A stretch of DNA of 64,000 nt from Xiheimicrobium sp033763395 (GTDB taxonomy: Bacteria > Myxococcota > Myxococcia > Myxococcales > Myxococcaceae), in contig JANRKQ010000248.1 in assembly GCA_033763395.1 (NCBI GenBank), positions 11,604 through 75,603 on the forward strand, read 5' to 3'. The notes beneath the pieces were generated by a model, which did not search any database, was not told the origin of the DNA, and was given only the letters and a program-made list of their open reading frames with translations. Each line of letters opens with the position of its first letter. Position 1 is the stretch's first letter. The translations under genes were made by a program, and so were the position numbers. Of the stretch, positions 19,446 to 36,462 are shown one piece after another.

Positions 19446-20159
19446 GTGCGCGTGCTTCTCACCTTCTCCCTCCTCGTCGCGACGAGGGCCCTCGCCTGGC
19501 CGGTGGACTGGGTGCACGACGTCGAGGCCGGCAAGGAGCGCTTCATCCGGCTCCCGAAGCTCGATTGGTTCGAGGTCGAAGACCCGAAGGTGGCGCAGCT
19601 CGAGTGGCTCGCGGACTCGGGCGAGCTGCTCATCTCAGGCCTGAAGGCCGGCCGCACCACGGTGCTGCTGGGGGCCGAGGGCCGGGTCGCCGCCTGGCGC
19701 ATTCGGGTGGGCGCCAGGCCCCTGCAGGACGAAGCCGCCACGAAGGCGGCGCAGAAGGCCTGCCCCGACCTGCGCCTGACGCCGCTCGACGAGGTCCGGC
19801 TCACGGTGACGGCGCACGACGAGGCCTGCCGCAGCGCGCTGCTGACGCTCTTCCAGACCGACCTCGTCGAGGCGCGCGCCCTCGAGCTCACGTACTCGCA
19901 GGAGGCGCTGCAGGCCCAGCTGAAGGAGCTGCAGAAGGCCTACGACGCGGTGGCGAAGGGCAAGGTGAAGGCGCGCTACGTGGGCGCGGGGCTGGTGCTG
20001 ACGGGCGTGGTGACGACGGCCGAGTACCGCAAGGTGCTGTGGGAGACGCTGCGACGATCGCTGGGCCGCTTCGCGCTCGACGATCAGCTCGAGGTGCTCG
20101 CGCCGCCAGCGGCGCCTGTGGACGCTGGCTCACCGAAGACCGAACCGACGCGCCGCTGA
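19446..20159 (+). CDS. Exported protein with a pilus-assembly/secretin N-terminal-like domain
   Basis: 237 residues from GTG 19446, with signal peptide MRVLLTFSLLVATRALAWP. The region FIRLPKLDWFEVEDPKVAQL followed by GELLISGLKAGRTTVLL resembles the T2SS/pilus N-terminal domain of CpaC/RcpA secretins (V.V..P.V..V...D..V..V.GL..G.T.L.). A second part includes YVGAGLVLTGVVTTAEYRKV, which resembles a BON-like domain. The secretin pore domain itself is missing, so this is an accessory or orphan periplasmic domain protein. No pilus genes are adjacent. Confidence 0.68.
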   Translation: MRVLLTFSLLVATRALAWPVDWVHDVEAGKERFIRLPKLDWFEVEDPKVAQLEWLADSGELLISGLKAGRTTVLLGAEGRVAAWRIRVGARPLQDEAATKAAQKACPDLRLTPLDEVRLTVTAHDEACRSALLTLFQTDLVEARALELTYSQEALQAQLKELQKAYDAVAKGKVKARYVGAGLVLTGVVTTAEYRKVLWETLRRSLGRFALDDQLEVLAPPAAPVDAGSPKTEPTRR

Positions 20160-20182
20160 CCTCTTTACGACGGCCGCCGTCC

Positions 20183-20815
20183 GTGACGGAGTGCGGCCTC
20201 GTGACGATGCCGGGCTACACGGTGTTCCGGGTGCTCGACGGTGCGCGGCTGCCGCTCCGTCGGCTCCACGCGGAGCGGCTCGGACCCGGCGCGGACGACG
20301 CCCTGGTGGCCTTCGCGCGCACGGCCTCACCCGGCCTGTACCGGGCGACATGGAGCGGCTCAGCCCTCACCGCGACACCACGAGGCCCCAGCCGCCTGCG
20401 GGAGGGCCAGCCCAGCCGCTTCGTCCCCTCGCCGTTCGTGGGCACCGTCGGTCGCTTCGCCAAGCCAGCGCCCCCGTCGCCGTACGACGCCGTTCGCCTC
20501 GACGGCGTCGTGTCGTTGCTCACCAGCGCAGACGGCCAGGAGCTCTACGAGGCGTGCGTCGCGGGGCTCGTCGCGTGGGACGGAGGTTTCGTGCTCCCAC
20601 CCGAGAACGCGCCCGCCGTCGCCTCGGTCGCCGAGCGCGCCATCGTCGAACACCTCGCGCCGCGCCGAGCCGTGTTGCGCGTCGAAGCGGAGTGGCCCCT
20701 GCTGCTCGTGAACGCTGCGGTCGGCACGTGTGCGCCGGTGATTTCAGGCCGCCGGCCTTTCCCGGCCGACGCACGCGCGCGCCTCGACGCCCTCCTTCGG
20801 TCTGAGGACGCATGA
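20183..20815 (+). CDS. Class IV aminotransferase-like protein (PabC/IlvE family), short and divergent
   Basis: 210 residues from GTG 20183 (ATG 20207 is an alternative). The layout follows branched-chain aminotransferase/aminodeoxychorismate lyase proteins: an N-terminal GYTVFRVLDGARLPLRRLHA corresponding to the FET.R..DG...L..HL segment, a possible PLP lysine in GRFAKPAPPSPYDAVR, then LLTSADGQELYEACVAGLVA (usual E-x-S/T-x-N-F region) and WPLLLVNAAVGTCAP (usual NS..G..PV). It is about 60 residues shorter than usual, and the Thr/Asn of the EGT/SN motif are replaced. Activity is therefore uncertain. Confidence 0.6.
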   Translation: MTECGLVTMPGYTVFRVLDGARLPLRRLHAERLGPGADDALVAFARTASPGLYRATWSGSALTATPRGPSRLREGQPSRFVPSPFVGTVGRFAKPAPPSPYDAVRLDGVVSLLTSADGQELYEACVAGLVAWDGGFVLPPENAPAVASVAERAIVEHLAPRRAVLRVEAEWPLLLVNAAVGTCAPVISGRRPFPADARARLDALLRSEDA

Positions 20816-20910
20816 GCCCCGGGCGCGCTGCACGGCGCTCGCGGGCCGTGAAGAATCGACAGCGATGCCAGCCTCGACGCGCTCCTGCAATCGGAGGACG
20901 TGGGAGCCCG
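20781..20910 (+). repeat. Imperfect duplication of the aminotransferase gene tail
   Basis: The 40 bases at 20781-20820, which encode the C-terminus RLDALLRSEDA, recur at 20871-20910 with 31 of 40 identical by my count (90 bp apart). It looks like a remnant of an older gene duplication or recombination event between this gene and the next. Confidence 0.4.
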
Positions 20911-21834
20911 AAGCCCTTCACCGTCAGGCCCGCATGAACAACCCCTTCCAGCGACTGTTCGCACAGCGAGGCCTCGTCTTCTTCGACCCGGCGCTGGCGA
21001 CCGAGCTCGAGCGACGCGGCGCGGAGCTCTCGTCGCACCTCTGGTCCGCGAGCCTCATCACCGACGATCCCGAGGCCATCATCGCGGTGCACCTCGACGC
21101 CCTGCGCGCCGGGGCCGACGTCATCTCGAGCGCCTCGTACCAGGCCTCACGCCCGGGCTTTGCGAAGCTGGGCCTCTCGGACGCCGAGGCCGATGCGCGC
21201 CTCACCCGGGCCGTCACCCTCGCGCGAGAGGCCGTCGAGCGGCATGGAAGTCCCGGCCGGTTGGTCGCGGCGTCCCTCGGGCCGTACGGAGCGGTCCTCG
21301 CCGACGGGAGCGAGTTCACCGGCGACTACCCACTCTCACCGAGAGCGCTCGCCGACTTCCACGCGCCGCGCGTCGAGGCCGCGCTGAAGGGAGCGCCCGA
21401 CCTCGTCCTCTTCGAGACCCTGCCCTCGATGGCCGAGGCCGAGGCCGTCGCGCGGGTCGCCCAGCAGTTCGCTGACGTCGCCTTCATGGCCAGCTTCTCG
21501 GCGAAGGGCGACCGGCTGTGTCACGGTGAGCGCTTCGCCGACGTGGTGGCGACGCTGGAATCGGTGCCCAACGTCATCGCCGCGGGCCTCAACTGCACGG
21601 CGCCCGACGTCATCGCGCCGCTGCTGCGCACGGTGCCACCAACCCGGCTGGCCCTCGCGGCCTCACCGAATGCCGGCCAGACGTGGGACGCGCCCTCGCG
21701 CTCATGGAAGGGAACGCCCTACCGGGGCGAAGACTTCGCGACGCTCGCCCAGGCCTTCGTCGACGCCGGCGCCACCATCATCGGAGGCTGCTGCCGCACA
21801 CGCCCTGACGACCTCGCGGCCGCGGTGAAGACGG

Positions 21835-24669
<2,835 letters not shown>

Positions 24670-24907
24670 GGCGGGCTGCCTTCTGACCGAAAACGGTGGG
24701 GACTGCCACTGTGCGACGACGCGACGAAAGGCGCGCGCACGGTACAGCGGGCCGGGGCCCCCGCAAGGCGCGTCGGTCGATTCGGTCGCCGCTCAAACCA
24801 TCAAAGTCTCTCGGGTTTGTACCGGGGGAGGGGTGACGCGCCGGCCCTGCGGCTGCTATGGCTGTCCGAATTGGCGGGTCGCCGTCACCGCCGGTCTGGG
24901 AGCCCTC

Positions 24908-27900
24908 GTGTCGCGTACCACCGCAGTCAGCTGGCTCGTCGGAGCCATCGTCGTCGCCGGGTGTGACTGCGAAAAGCCCCTCTCGCTGGCCCAGGGCGAG
25001 GTGCGGTGGGAATGGGAGACGGCCGAGGGGCCCCAGAGCGGTGAGGCGGCCGTCATCGACTTCGGCACCCGGGCGATGGGCTCGACGACGAACCAGACGG
25101 TCTTCGTGCGCAACATCGGGCGGGCGGCCTTCACCGTGTCGGACTTCGTGCGCGTGGTGGGCGACGCGGTCTCGGTGCAGGCGCGCGTCGAGCCGGGCGC
25201 GCCCTTCGCCATCACCTTCGAGCAGGACCGAGAGGTGGCTCCTTCGGAGCGCCAGCCCATCACCGTCGCCTTCACGCCGGCGGTGAGCGCCGACCCGACG
25301 GTGAAGGCCTACGACGCGCGCAGCGTGCTCGACTTCCTGCCCCAGGGCGCCAGCGCGGCGTCGCTCGAGCTCAAGGCTCGCGCCATCTCGGGCGAGTGCG
25401 AGGTGCCGGCCGTCATCGACTTCGGCACCGTGCCGGTGGGGGTCATGACGAGCGAGACCATCGATCTGCGCAACGAGGCCTCGATCGCGGTGACGGTGCG
25501 GACGAGCGAAGTGCAGGGCGCGGGCGCCGGGGCCTTCGCGGTGACGGGCTTCGACGGGCGTGGCGGGCGCGACGTGGCGCCGGGCGAGCGCGCCGAGAGC
25601 CGCGTCACCTTCACGCCCACCGAGACGCGCGAGTACGAAGCGCGCCTCACCGTGCAGCGCACCGCGAGCTGCCCCGTGCGCGAGGTGCGCCTGGTGGGCC
25701 GGGGCGTCAGCTCGTGCCTCTCGTTCCGCTCGAGCCCGCCGGACGATCCGCGCAACGGCTCCCTCTTCCTCGGGTACGTGGCGCCCGGGCAGGCGGGCCG
25801 CGGCACCGTGACGTTCCTCAACGCCTGCTCCAGCCCGGTGACGTTGAGCGCCATCAACACGAGCGACCCGCTCTTCGTCGTCACCGAGGCTGCGATGGGC
25901 GACCTCACCCGCCAGGTGGTGCCGGCCGCGACGCGCACCGCGATGGGCAGCTGGGCTGACGGCGCCGCCGACGTGAAGCTCGAGTTCCGCCCGACGGCCC
26001 TGGGCCAGCGCCTGGGTTCTCTGCGGGCGACCACTACGCTGGCGGCCCAGTCGGCCGTCGCCGTGCGCCTCCGCGGCGTCGGCGGAGGCCCCCGCATCGA
26101 GGTGCGCCCCACGCCGCTCTCCGTCGGCCGCATCGGCTACACCCCCAACGCGTCGCCCCCCACGTACGTGCCTCGCAGCCTGCGCATCGCCAACACCGGC
26201 ACGCGCCCCATGCCGGCCGACCCGCGCGCGAACCTCAAGCTGGGCGCCATGGGAGCGCCCGGCCAGTATTGGCGCGTCGCCGCGGTGATGGGCGCGGTGA
26301 CCGAGCTCTGTGTCGGCGAGTGGGACCAGCAGCGCAACGGCTGCACCGACACGCTTCAGCCCAATCGGTACGATCCGAACGTGGGCATCGAGGCCGTCGC
26401 GACCGCGGCGCTCAGCGTGCCGATTCGCATCATCCCCACCTCGCCGGGCCCCAAGGCGTGGGACGTGACGTTTCTCTCGAACGACCCGCTCTCGCCCGAG
26501 ACGGTGGTGCGCATCACGGCCGAGGCGGTCGAGGCGCCGCCCTGCAACTACGAGGTGCTCCCCGGGCAGCTCTCGTTCGGCGTCATCGATCAGCCGCAGG
26601 TGCGCGATCAGCAATTCATCCTGCGCAACCGCGGCGTGCAGCCCGACCAGGTCTGCTACTTCAACGCCATCGAGGTGACGCCGGCGAGCGACGACACCTT
26701 CTCGATGCCGATTCCGTTGCCGTCCCTCACGGTGGGCCCGGGCCAGCAGGTGCCGGTGACGGTGCGCGCCCAGCCGCTGCGGCCCGCGCCGATGACGCCC
26801 ACCCTGGTGCGCGGTGAGGTGACGTTCGGCGTGTCGGCGCCCAACCCGGTGGGCAGCGTGCTGCTGCAGGCCACGCTCGCGCCCTCGTGCATCTCGATCT
26901 CTCCCTCGCCGCTGGACTTCATGAACACCGAGCTCGAGTGCGGCTCGCCGTCGCGCACCGTCTCGATCACCAACACCTGCGCCACGCCGCTCACCCTCAA
27001 TTCGGCGACGCTGACGAACACAGCGAACGTACCGATGGGCACGGGCACCTGCATGACGGCCGGCGGCTGTCCGCAGTTCGCGATCGCGGTGGCGGCGACG
27101 GTGGGCACCATCAACCCGGGGGCCTCGCGCACGCTCCAGCTGCGCCACCGACCGTTCCTCCTCGGCCAGACGACGGGCGAGCTGACGGTGACGGTGCAGC
27201 AGGCCGGGCAAACGGTGGCGTACCCCGTGGTGCTGACGGGCAACGGCGTGCCGCGCACGATGATGGGCTGTGGCGTGACGGCGGTGTGCCCCGGCCCCAT
27301 CACCACGGGCGCGAACAGCCAGGTGCCCCTCATTCCCTCGGTGATGGCCCCCGGCCCCGTCACCTGCGCGTGGACCGCGGGCGCCCGGCCTCCGACGTCG
27401 AACGGGAGCTTCTCGGCGCCGTCGAGCTGCACCAGCACCAACTACTTCGCCGACGTGGTGGGCACGCACGTGGTGAACTTCACCGTGTCAGACGGGCTCG
27501 GCAGCACGTCGACGTGCTCGACGCCCATCACGGTGACGCCGAACGGCGATCTCTGGGTCGAGCTGACGTGGGACCGCAACAACGACCAGGACCTGCACCT
27601 GCTGCATCAGAACGCGCCGGGCTCGCCGCTGACGGCCTCGACGTGGAGCAACAGCGTGTGGGACTGCTACTTCTCGCAGCGCATGCCGAACTGGGGCACG
27701 CCGCAGAACAGCCCGAGCCTCGACCGCGACGACACGCAAGGCCGGGGGCCCGAGAACACCCGCATCAACTCACCCGCGCTCAACGTCGCCTACACGGTGG
27801 GCGTGCACATGTACTCGTGGGCGGCCTCGCCGACGCCGGTGCTCTCGACGGTGAAGATCTTCTGCGGTGGGCAGTTGGTGACGACGCAGACGCGCTCGAT

Positions 27901-28006
27901 GAACCGCTCGAAGGACATGTGGGTGGTGGGCAACGTGCAGTTCTCGGGCAGCTCGACGTGCTCGTTCAACCTCGTCGACACCATCGTGCCGAACGCCCCG
28001 CCCTGA
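24908..28006 (+). CDS. Large lipoprotein with choice-of-anchor D (ASPM-SPD-2-HYDIN-like) repeats
   Basis: 1032 residues from GTG 24908, chosen because GGGAG precedes it and a signal peptide with lipobox IVVAGC follows; upstream frame is a shadow. Repeated Ig-like choice-of-anchor-D domains are visible, each opening with FG or IDFG and NTG/NIG (VIDFGTRAMGSTTNQTVFVR, VIDFGTVPVGVMTSETIDLR, LSFGVIDQPQVRDQQFILRN, LDFMNTELECGSPSRTVSI). The C-terminus has a PKD-like piece and a domain DLWVELTWDRNNDQDLHLL, common in myxobacterial surface proteins. Probably an outer-membrane or surface structural protein. Function unproven. Confidence 0.85.
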   Translation: MSRTTAVSWLVGAIVVAGCDCEKPLSLAQGEVRWEWETAEGPQSGEAAVIDFGTRAMGSTTNQTVFVRNIGRAAFTVSDFVRVVGDAVSVQARVEPGAPFAITFEQDREVAPSERQPITVAFTPAVSADPTVKAYDARSVLDFLPQGASAASLELKARAISGECEVPAVIDFGTVPVGVMTSETIDLRNEASIAVTVRTSEVQGAGAGAFAVTGFDGRGGRDVAPGERAESRVTFTPTETREYEARLTVQRTASCPVREVRLVGRGVSSCLSFRSSPPDDPRNGSLFLGYVAPGQAGRGTVTFLNACSSPVTLSAINTSDPLFVVTEAAMGDLTRQVVPAATRTAMGSWADGAADVKLEFRPTALGQRLGSLRATTTLAAQSAVAVRLRGVGGGPRIEVRPTPLSVGRIGYTPNASPPTYVPRSLRIANTGTRPMPADPRANLKLGAMGAPGQYWRVAAVMGAVTELCVGEWDQQRNGCTDTLQPNRYDPNVGIEAVATAALSVPIRIIPTSPGPKAWDVTFLSNDPLSPETVVRITAEAVEAPPCNYEVLPGQLSFGVIDQPQVRDQQFILRNRGVQPDQVCYFNAIEVTPASDDTFSMPIPLPSLTVGPGQQVPVTVRAQPLRPAPMTPTLVRGEVTFGVSAPNPVGSVLLQATLAPSCISISPSPLDFMNTELECGSPSRTVSITNTCATPLTLNSATLTNTANVPMGTGTCMTAGGCPQFAIAVAATVGTINPGASRTLQLRHRPFLLGQTTGELTVTVQQAGQTVAYPVVLTGNGVPRTMMGCGVTAVCPGPITTGANSQVPLIPSVMAPGPVTCAWTAGARPPTSNGSFSAPSSCTSTNYFADVVGTHVVNFTVSDGLGSTSTCSTPITVTPNGDLWVELTWDRNNDQDLHLLHQNAPGSPLTASTWSNSVWDCYFSQRMPNWGTPQNSPSLDRDDTQGRGPENTRINSPALNVAYTVGVHMYSWAASPTPVLSTVKIFCGGQLVTTQTRSMNRSKDMWVVGNVQFSGSSTCSFNLVDTIVPNAPP

Positions 28007-28109
28007 TGCGTTTCCCGGTGCGGTGGCACGCCCGCGCTCCGCCGCAGGCGGCCCGCGAGCCCCTCGTCGCGTACAGGTGCGCGACCGAGCGATCGAGGCC
28101 TGAGACCAG

Positions 28110-29144
28110 TCACTGCCGGCCAGCGCGCTTGTCGAACAGCTCACCCTTGAGGCCGGGGAGCGCGTTGGGTGGCAGCTTCGTCATCACGTACCGCACGGTG
28201 TCGTGGAGCGTCTCGTACGGGTCGCGGGCCACGAAGCCCAGCTCGCGCTCGGCCTTCGACGAGTCGCACCAGAACCAGTGTTCGCCCACCTCGACCTCCT
28301 GGGGATCGAGGGTGACGTCGGTCTTCCGCCACTTCGCCAGGCGCTCGAGCGCCCAGGCCCCGAGAATGTTGACGTCGCGGGGGAGCGAGACGCGCGGAGC
28401 GGGCACGCCGGTGAGGCGCTCGAGGCGCTTGAAGAAGTCGTGCATCGACAGGTTCACGCCCATCAGGTGGCGGCCGTAGACATCGCCCTTCGTGAGCGCG
28501 GCGACGGCGGCCTGCGCGACGTCTCGAGCGTCGACGAAGCTCATGCCCCCGCCTGGCATCGCAGGGATGTCGCGCTGGAGGAACTTCACCACCGTCCACG
28601 TGGACGAGAGCCGGTCGTCTCCAGGCCCCATCAGGAGCGACGGGTTCAGCACCACCAGCGGCAGCCCGTTCTTTTTGCAGAGCTCGAGCGCCAGCTTCTC
28701 TTCGTAGATCTTCGACAGGTAATAGGGCCAGCGACCGACGGTCTCGATGGGGTAGTCGTCGGCCTCGGTGCCGACGCGCTCGGTCTTCGAGACGGCGATG
28801 GTGCCCGAGGTCGAGGCGAGCACGACGCGAGGCTTCTGGCCCGAGGCGATGATGGCGCTGAGCAGCTCGCGCGTGGCGTCGACGTGCAGCTCGTACATCC
28901 TCCGCCCGTCGTCGTTCTTGAACGAGACGAGGCCGGCGAGGTGCATGAGGGCGTCGATGCCGACGATGGCCTTCTTCACGGCCTCACCGTCCTTCAGGTC
29001 AGCCTGAAGAAACTCGACCCGCGCGGCCCACGCGGCTGGAGGTTTCGTGCGGCCGATGCAGCGGACCTGGTGCCCCGCCTCGAGGAGCAGCGGCACGAGG
29101 TGCGTGCCCAGGAACCCGGTTCCACCCGTCACGAGAATCTTCAC
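28110..29144 (-). CDS. NAD(P)-dependent epimerase/dehydratase-like SDR
   Basis: 344 residues from GTG 29144, supported by AGGAG about eight bases upstream (acaggagagg). Extended short-chain dehydrogenase: nucleotide motif VTGGTGFLGTHL, catalytic YYLSKIYEEK (YxxxK), VVLNPSLLMGPGDD and the late FVDARDVAQAAVAAL. Extended SDRs act on nucleotide sugars, sterols or lipid-linked substrates. It lies downstream of, and on the same strand as, the ElbD-like lipid enzyme (151-bp gap holding a small GGAGCG hairpin at 29171-29186), so a role in lipid modification is plausible but inferred. Confidence 0.85.
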   Translation of the reverse strand: MKILVTGGTGFLGTHLVPLLLEAGHQVRCIGRTKPPAAWAARVEFLQADLKDGEAVKKAIVGIDALMHLAGLVSFKNDDGRRMYELHVDATRELLSAIIASGQKPRVVLASTSGTIAVSKTERVGTEADDYPIETVGRWPYYLSKIYEEKLALELCKKNGLPLVVLNPSLLMGPGDDRLSSTWTVVKFLQRDIPAMPGGGMSFVDARDVAQAAVAALTKGDVYGRHLMGVNLSMHDFFKRLERLTGVPAPRVSLPRDVNILGAWALERLAKWRKTDVTLDPQEVEVGEHWFWCDSSKAERELGFVARDPYETLHDTVRYVMTKLPPNALPGLKGELFDKRAGRQ

Positions 29145-29295
29145 GAACGCCTCTCCTGTTCGACTCCGACTGGAGCGCTCGCGCTCCACGTCACGCCTCG
29201 ACCCTCACGAAATTCGGCCATCGCGCGTCCGCCTCGCCGCCGCCTTCGTTCACGCGTGTCCTGCTCGACTCGGCTTTCAGGGCCGCAGGTGCGCT

Positions 29296-33699
<4,404 letters not shown>

Positions 33700-33786
33700 G
33701 GGCGTCGTCGTGTAGCAGATGGAAACCCGGGTGGGGCCTGCGTCGACGGTCAGGGGGTGGGAGCGTGACCGACCGGTCATGGGCTT

Positions 33787-33804
33787 CCGGTCGACCCGGT
33801 CGAC
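33787..33804. promoter_or_regulatory. Tandem 9-bp repeat CCGGTCGAC x2 in a divergent promoter region
   Basis: CCGGTCGAC occurs back to back at 33787-33795 and 33796-33804. Further GTCGAC/CGGTC elements lie at about 33743 and 33771, in the 127-bp gap between the divergent ElbD-like and peptidase genes. A regulator binding site is possible; there is no known consensus match. Confidence 0.3.
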
Positions 33805-33827
33805 GGCTTCGTGTGAGGATGCGACGC

Positions 33828-35543
33828 ATGTCGGCTTTTTTCGCGCGGAGTTGGGTGGTCGCGCTGCTCGTCACGGCCCCCGCCCTCGCCGACGAGCTCT
33901 CCCCGGAGCTCCAGCTGGGCCTCAAGGCGCTCCGGTCGGGCGAACAGGCCCGGCTCGAGAAGGCGGTCGGCCCGGTCGCGAACCTCCCGCTCTACCGCGC
34001 CGACCTCACCGTCGACGTGGCCCACCGCAAGGTCGTCGGCCGCGTCTCCCTCACCTGGCACGTCACCGGCGAGCCGCTCGACGAGGTGCTCCTGCGCACC
34101 ACGCCGAACGCGGCCCACACCGACGCCGTCACCCTCTTGAACGCGGCCGTCAATGGGCAGGCCGCGGCGCTCGAGCACCCGGACGCGACGCTGTGGCGGG
34201 TGAAGCTGCCGGTCGAGGCCGTCGCGGGCACGGCCGTCGTCGTCGAGGTGTCGGTGCAGGCGGCGCTCCCGATGCTGGAGCCCGAAGGTGAGATGCCCGA
34301 CTACGGCGCGTTCGGCGCGAGCGACGACTTCGCCTCCCTGGTGGGCCTCTTGCCCATGGTGCCGCCGACGAAGCCCAACGGAGACCTCTTCTCGCCGCCC
34401 TCGGGCATGGGCGACCTCTCGGCCTTCGCGCCCTCGGCCTTCATGGTGAGCGTCTCGGCACCCAGCGGCATGCAGGTGGTGATGCCCGGCGTCGCCCTGG
34501 GCGAGGTGCCCGAGAAGGGTGGCCGGGTGCGCTTCACCAACGCCATCGTCGGCTCGCGTGACTTCCCCGTCTTCGTCGCGCGGGGCCTGCAGAAGCTCTC
34601 GGGGAGCGCGGGCGACGTCACCGTCGAGGCCTTCGTGCACAAGGACGACGCCCAGGGCCGCGCGGTGCTCGACCACGCGGTGTACGCGGTGAAGGAGCTC
34701 CACCGCCGCCTGGGCCCCGCCCCGCACCAGACGCTGCGGGTGGTCGAGGCGCCGCTCGGCAAGGGCGCCGGCGGCATGGAGTTTCCCGGCCTCATCACCG
34801 TCTCGCGCATGCTCGTCTCGGGCTCGGCCGATCCGCTCTCGGCGCTTGGCTTGAGCGGGGCGGCGGCGAACCCGGCCGTGATGACGATGGTGCTGCCGAT
34901 GCTGAAGAACCTCATGCGCTCGTCGCTCGAGTTCACCGTGCTGCACGAGGTGGCCCACCAGTACTTCGCCTGTCTCATCGGCAGCGACGCCGTGGACGAG
35001 CCGGTGGCCGACGAGCCGTTGACCCAGCACACCGCGCTGCTGCTGCTCGAGTGGCGCAAGGGGAAGAAGGCCGCCAACGACGTGCGCGAGGGCCAGGTGA
35101 AGATGGCGTACCAGATGTGGCGGCTGATGGGCGGCGCCGACACGAAGGCCAACCAACCCACGGGGGCCTTCACCTCGTCGACGCAGTACGCGGGCATCGT
35201 CTACGGCAAAGCGCCGCTCCTCTTCGACGCGCAACGCAAGCTCGTGGGCGAAGACGCGTGGGAGCGCACGCTGAAGAGCTACGTCGAGCAGTACCGGTAC
35301 CGCTGGGTGTCGTCGAAGACGCTCACCGAGGTGGCCTCGAAGGTGTCACCGGGCCGCGCGCGCGCCCTCGACGAGCTGCGCCGGCGGTGGTTCGAAGAGA
35401 CGCACGGCGACGAAGACGTCGGCACGTTCGACCTCGACAAGCTGTTCGGCGATCTCCAGAACGGCGGCGCCCCGGGCACGACGCTCGACCCCGAGGCCGC
35501 GAAGATGTTCGAAGAGCTGATGCGTCAGCTCGAAGGGCAGTGA
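33828..35543 (+). CDS. Exported M1-like zinc metallopeptidase
   Basis: 571 residues from ATG 33828 (GAGG nine bases upstream; ATG 33819 is an alternative). Signal peptide MSAFFARSWVVALLVTAPALA. Zinc site HEVAH at His373-His377 with the third ligand Glu396 in DEPL, exactly 18 residues after the second His, as in gluzincins of family M1. The substrate-recognition motif is GGMEFPGLI (usual GAMEN). The N-terminal 230 residues resemble the beta-sandwich of M1 peptidases. The usual Tyr proton donor is not confidently placed, and the C-terminal ERAP-like helical region is shortened. Periplasmic or surface peptide hydrolysis is likely. Confidence 0.8.
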   Translation: MSAFFARSWVVALLVTAPALADELSPELQLGLKALRSGEQARLEKAVGPVANLPLYRADLTVDVAHRKVVGRVSLTWHVTGEPLDEVLLRTTPNAAHTDAVTLLNAAVNGQAAALEHPDATLWRVKLPVEAVAGTAVVVEVSVQAALPMLEPEGEMPDYGAFGASDDFASLVGLLPMVPPTKPNGDLFSPPSGMGDLSAFAPSAFMVSVSAPSGMQVVMPGVALGEVPEKGGRVRFTNAIVGSRDFPVFVARGLQKLSGSAGDVTVEAFVHKDDAQGRAVLDHAVYAVKELHRRLGPAPHQTLRVVEAPLGKGAGGMEFPGLITVSRMLVSGSADPLSALGLSGAAANPAVMTMVLPMLKNLMRSSLEFTVLHEVAHQYFACLIGSDAVDEPVADEPLTQHTALLLLEWRKGKKAANDVREGQVKMAYQMWRLMGGADTKANQPTGAFTSSTQYAGIVYGKAPLLFDAQRKLVGEDAWERTLKSYVEQYRYRWVSSKTLTEVASKVSPGRARALDELRRRWFEETHGDEDVGTFDLDKLFGDLQNGGAPGTTLDPEAAKMFEELMRQLEGQ

Positions 35544-35573
35544 CCGGGCACTCCAAGTCCGCCGCTGCGAAGC

Positions 35574-36443
35574 TCAGTACCCGGCGCGCGCGATGCCCTT
35601 GTACTGCGAGCCGAACGAACGAATGTTGTGCACGATGCCGTACGCGCAGCCGCGGGCCTCGTACACCCACGACGAGCCCCAGCCGTCACCCGACTCGTAG
35701 ATGACGATGTGGCCACCGCTGCCATCGTTGTACACGAGCGCGTCGGCCTTCTTCAGCGCGCCGCGCGACACCGTCGTCCACTGGCTGTTCGACTTCACGA
35801 AGTCCCAGGTGCTGTAGGGGTGCGACTCCTTCGTCATGTCGTTGTTCCACGACGGCACCGTCCACACCTTGGCGGCGTAGCCCGAGCAGTCAGCGCCGTA
35901 CTCACCGCGGTAGGTGCAGTTCGGGCAGTTGCCCGTGCAGACGCCCTTGTTCGACGACGTGACGCCGAAGGGAAGCCACCGGCCCTTGCCCCAGCGGTAG
36001 CCGAAGCCCACGCCGCCCTTCGCGCGGCTGATGGCCTGGTCACGTGCCGACGAGGTGCCGGGCGTGGTGGGCGTCGTCGGAGTCGACGGGCTGCTCACCA
36101 GCACGAGGTAGCCGCCGTGCGCCCAGCCCTCGATGCCGTTGTAGCGGATGTTGTACCAGCTGCCGCTCGGCGTTCCGCGGTTGATGGTGGTGACGGTCGC
36201 GCCCTTCGGCATCACCAGCCGCACCCGATTCTCGAGCGCCGGGCCGGTGCGCAGGTTCAGGTCCGACGTGGTGCGCAGCGTGGAGCCGATCGCCACGCCG
36301 CCCGTCAGCTCCGCGCTGATGGTGGCCGTGTCTTCGTTGGCGCCCCGGAGCAGCTCGCTGTCCGCCGCCGTGTCCGTCGCCGTCCCCGCGCACGCCACCA
36401 GCGCCCCGCTCAGCACCACCACCAGTCGCTTCACTCCGGCCAT
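35574..36443 (-). CDS. Lipoprotein with SH3b and NlpC/P60-type peptidase domains
   Basis: 289 residues from ATG 36443 (AAAGGGAG lies upstream). The lipobox is ALVACAG near residue 18. A bacterial SH3 domain (LNLRTGPALENRVRLVMPKG, then GWAHGGYLVL) occupies about residues 60-115, followed by a Thr/Pro linker. The C-terminal cysteine-peptidase-like domain has Cys186 in GADCSGYAAKVW and His245 in GGHIVIYE, plus several extra cysteines (GVCTGNCPNCTYRGEYGADC). It probably cleaves peptidoglycan stem peptides at the cell envelope. The gene has a perfect palindrome just upstream. Confidence 0.82.
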   Translation of the reverse strand: MAGVKRLVVVLSGALVACAGTATDTAADSELLRGANEDTATISAELTGGVAIGSTLRTTSDLNLRTGPALENRVRLVMPKGATVTTINRGTPSGSWYNIRYNGIEGWAHGGYLVLVSSPSTPTTPTTPGTSSARDQAISRAKGGVGFGYRWGKGRWLPFGVTSSNKGVCTGNCPNCTYRGEYGADCSGYAAKVWTVPSWNNDMTKESHPYSTWDFVKSNSQWTTVSRGALKKADALVYNDGSGGHIVIYESGDGWGSSWVYEARGCAYGIVHNIRSFGSQYKGIARAGY

Positions 36444-36462
36444 GGACTGCTCCCTTTGCACT

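Noticed and set aside
17846..20182. Long plus-strand frame of more than 700 codons antisense to the CorC-type gene
   Set aside because: Arg/His/Asp-rich shadow typical of high-GC DNA; the CBS protein on the other strand is well supported.
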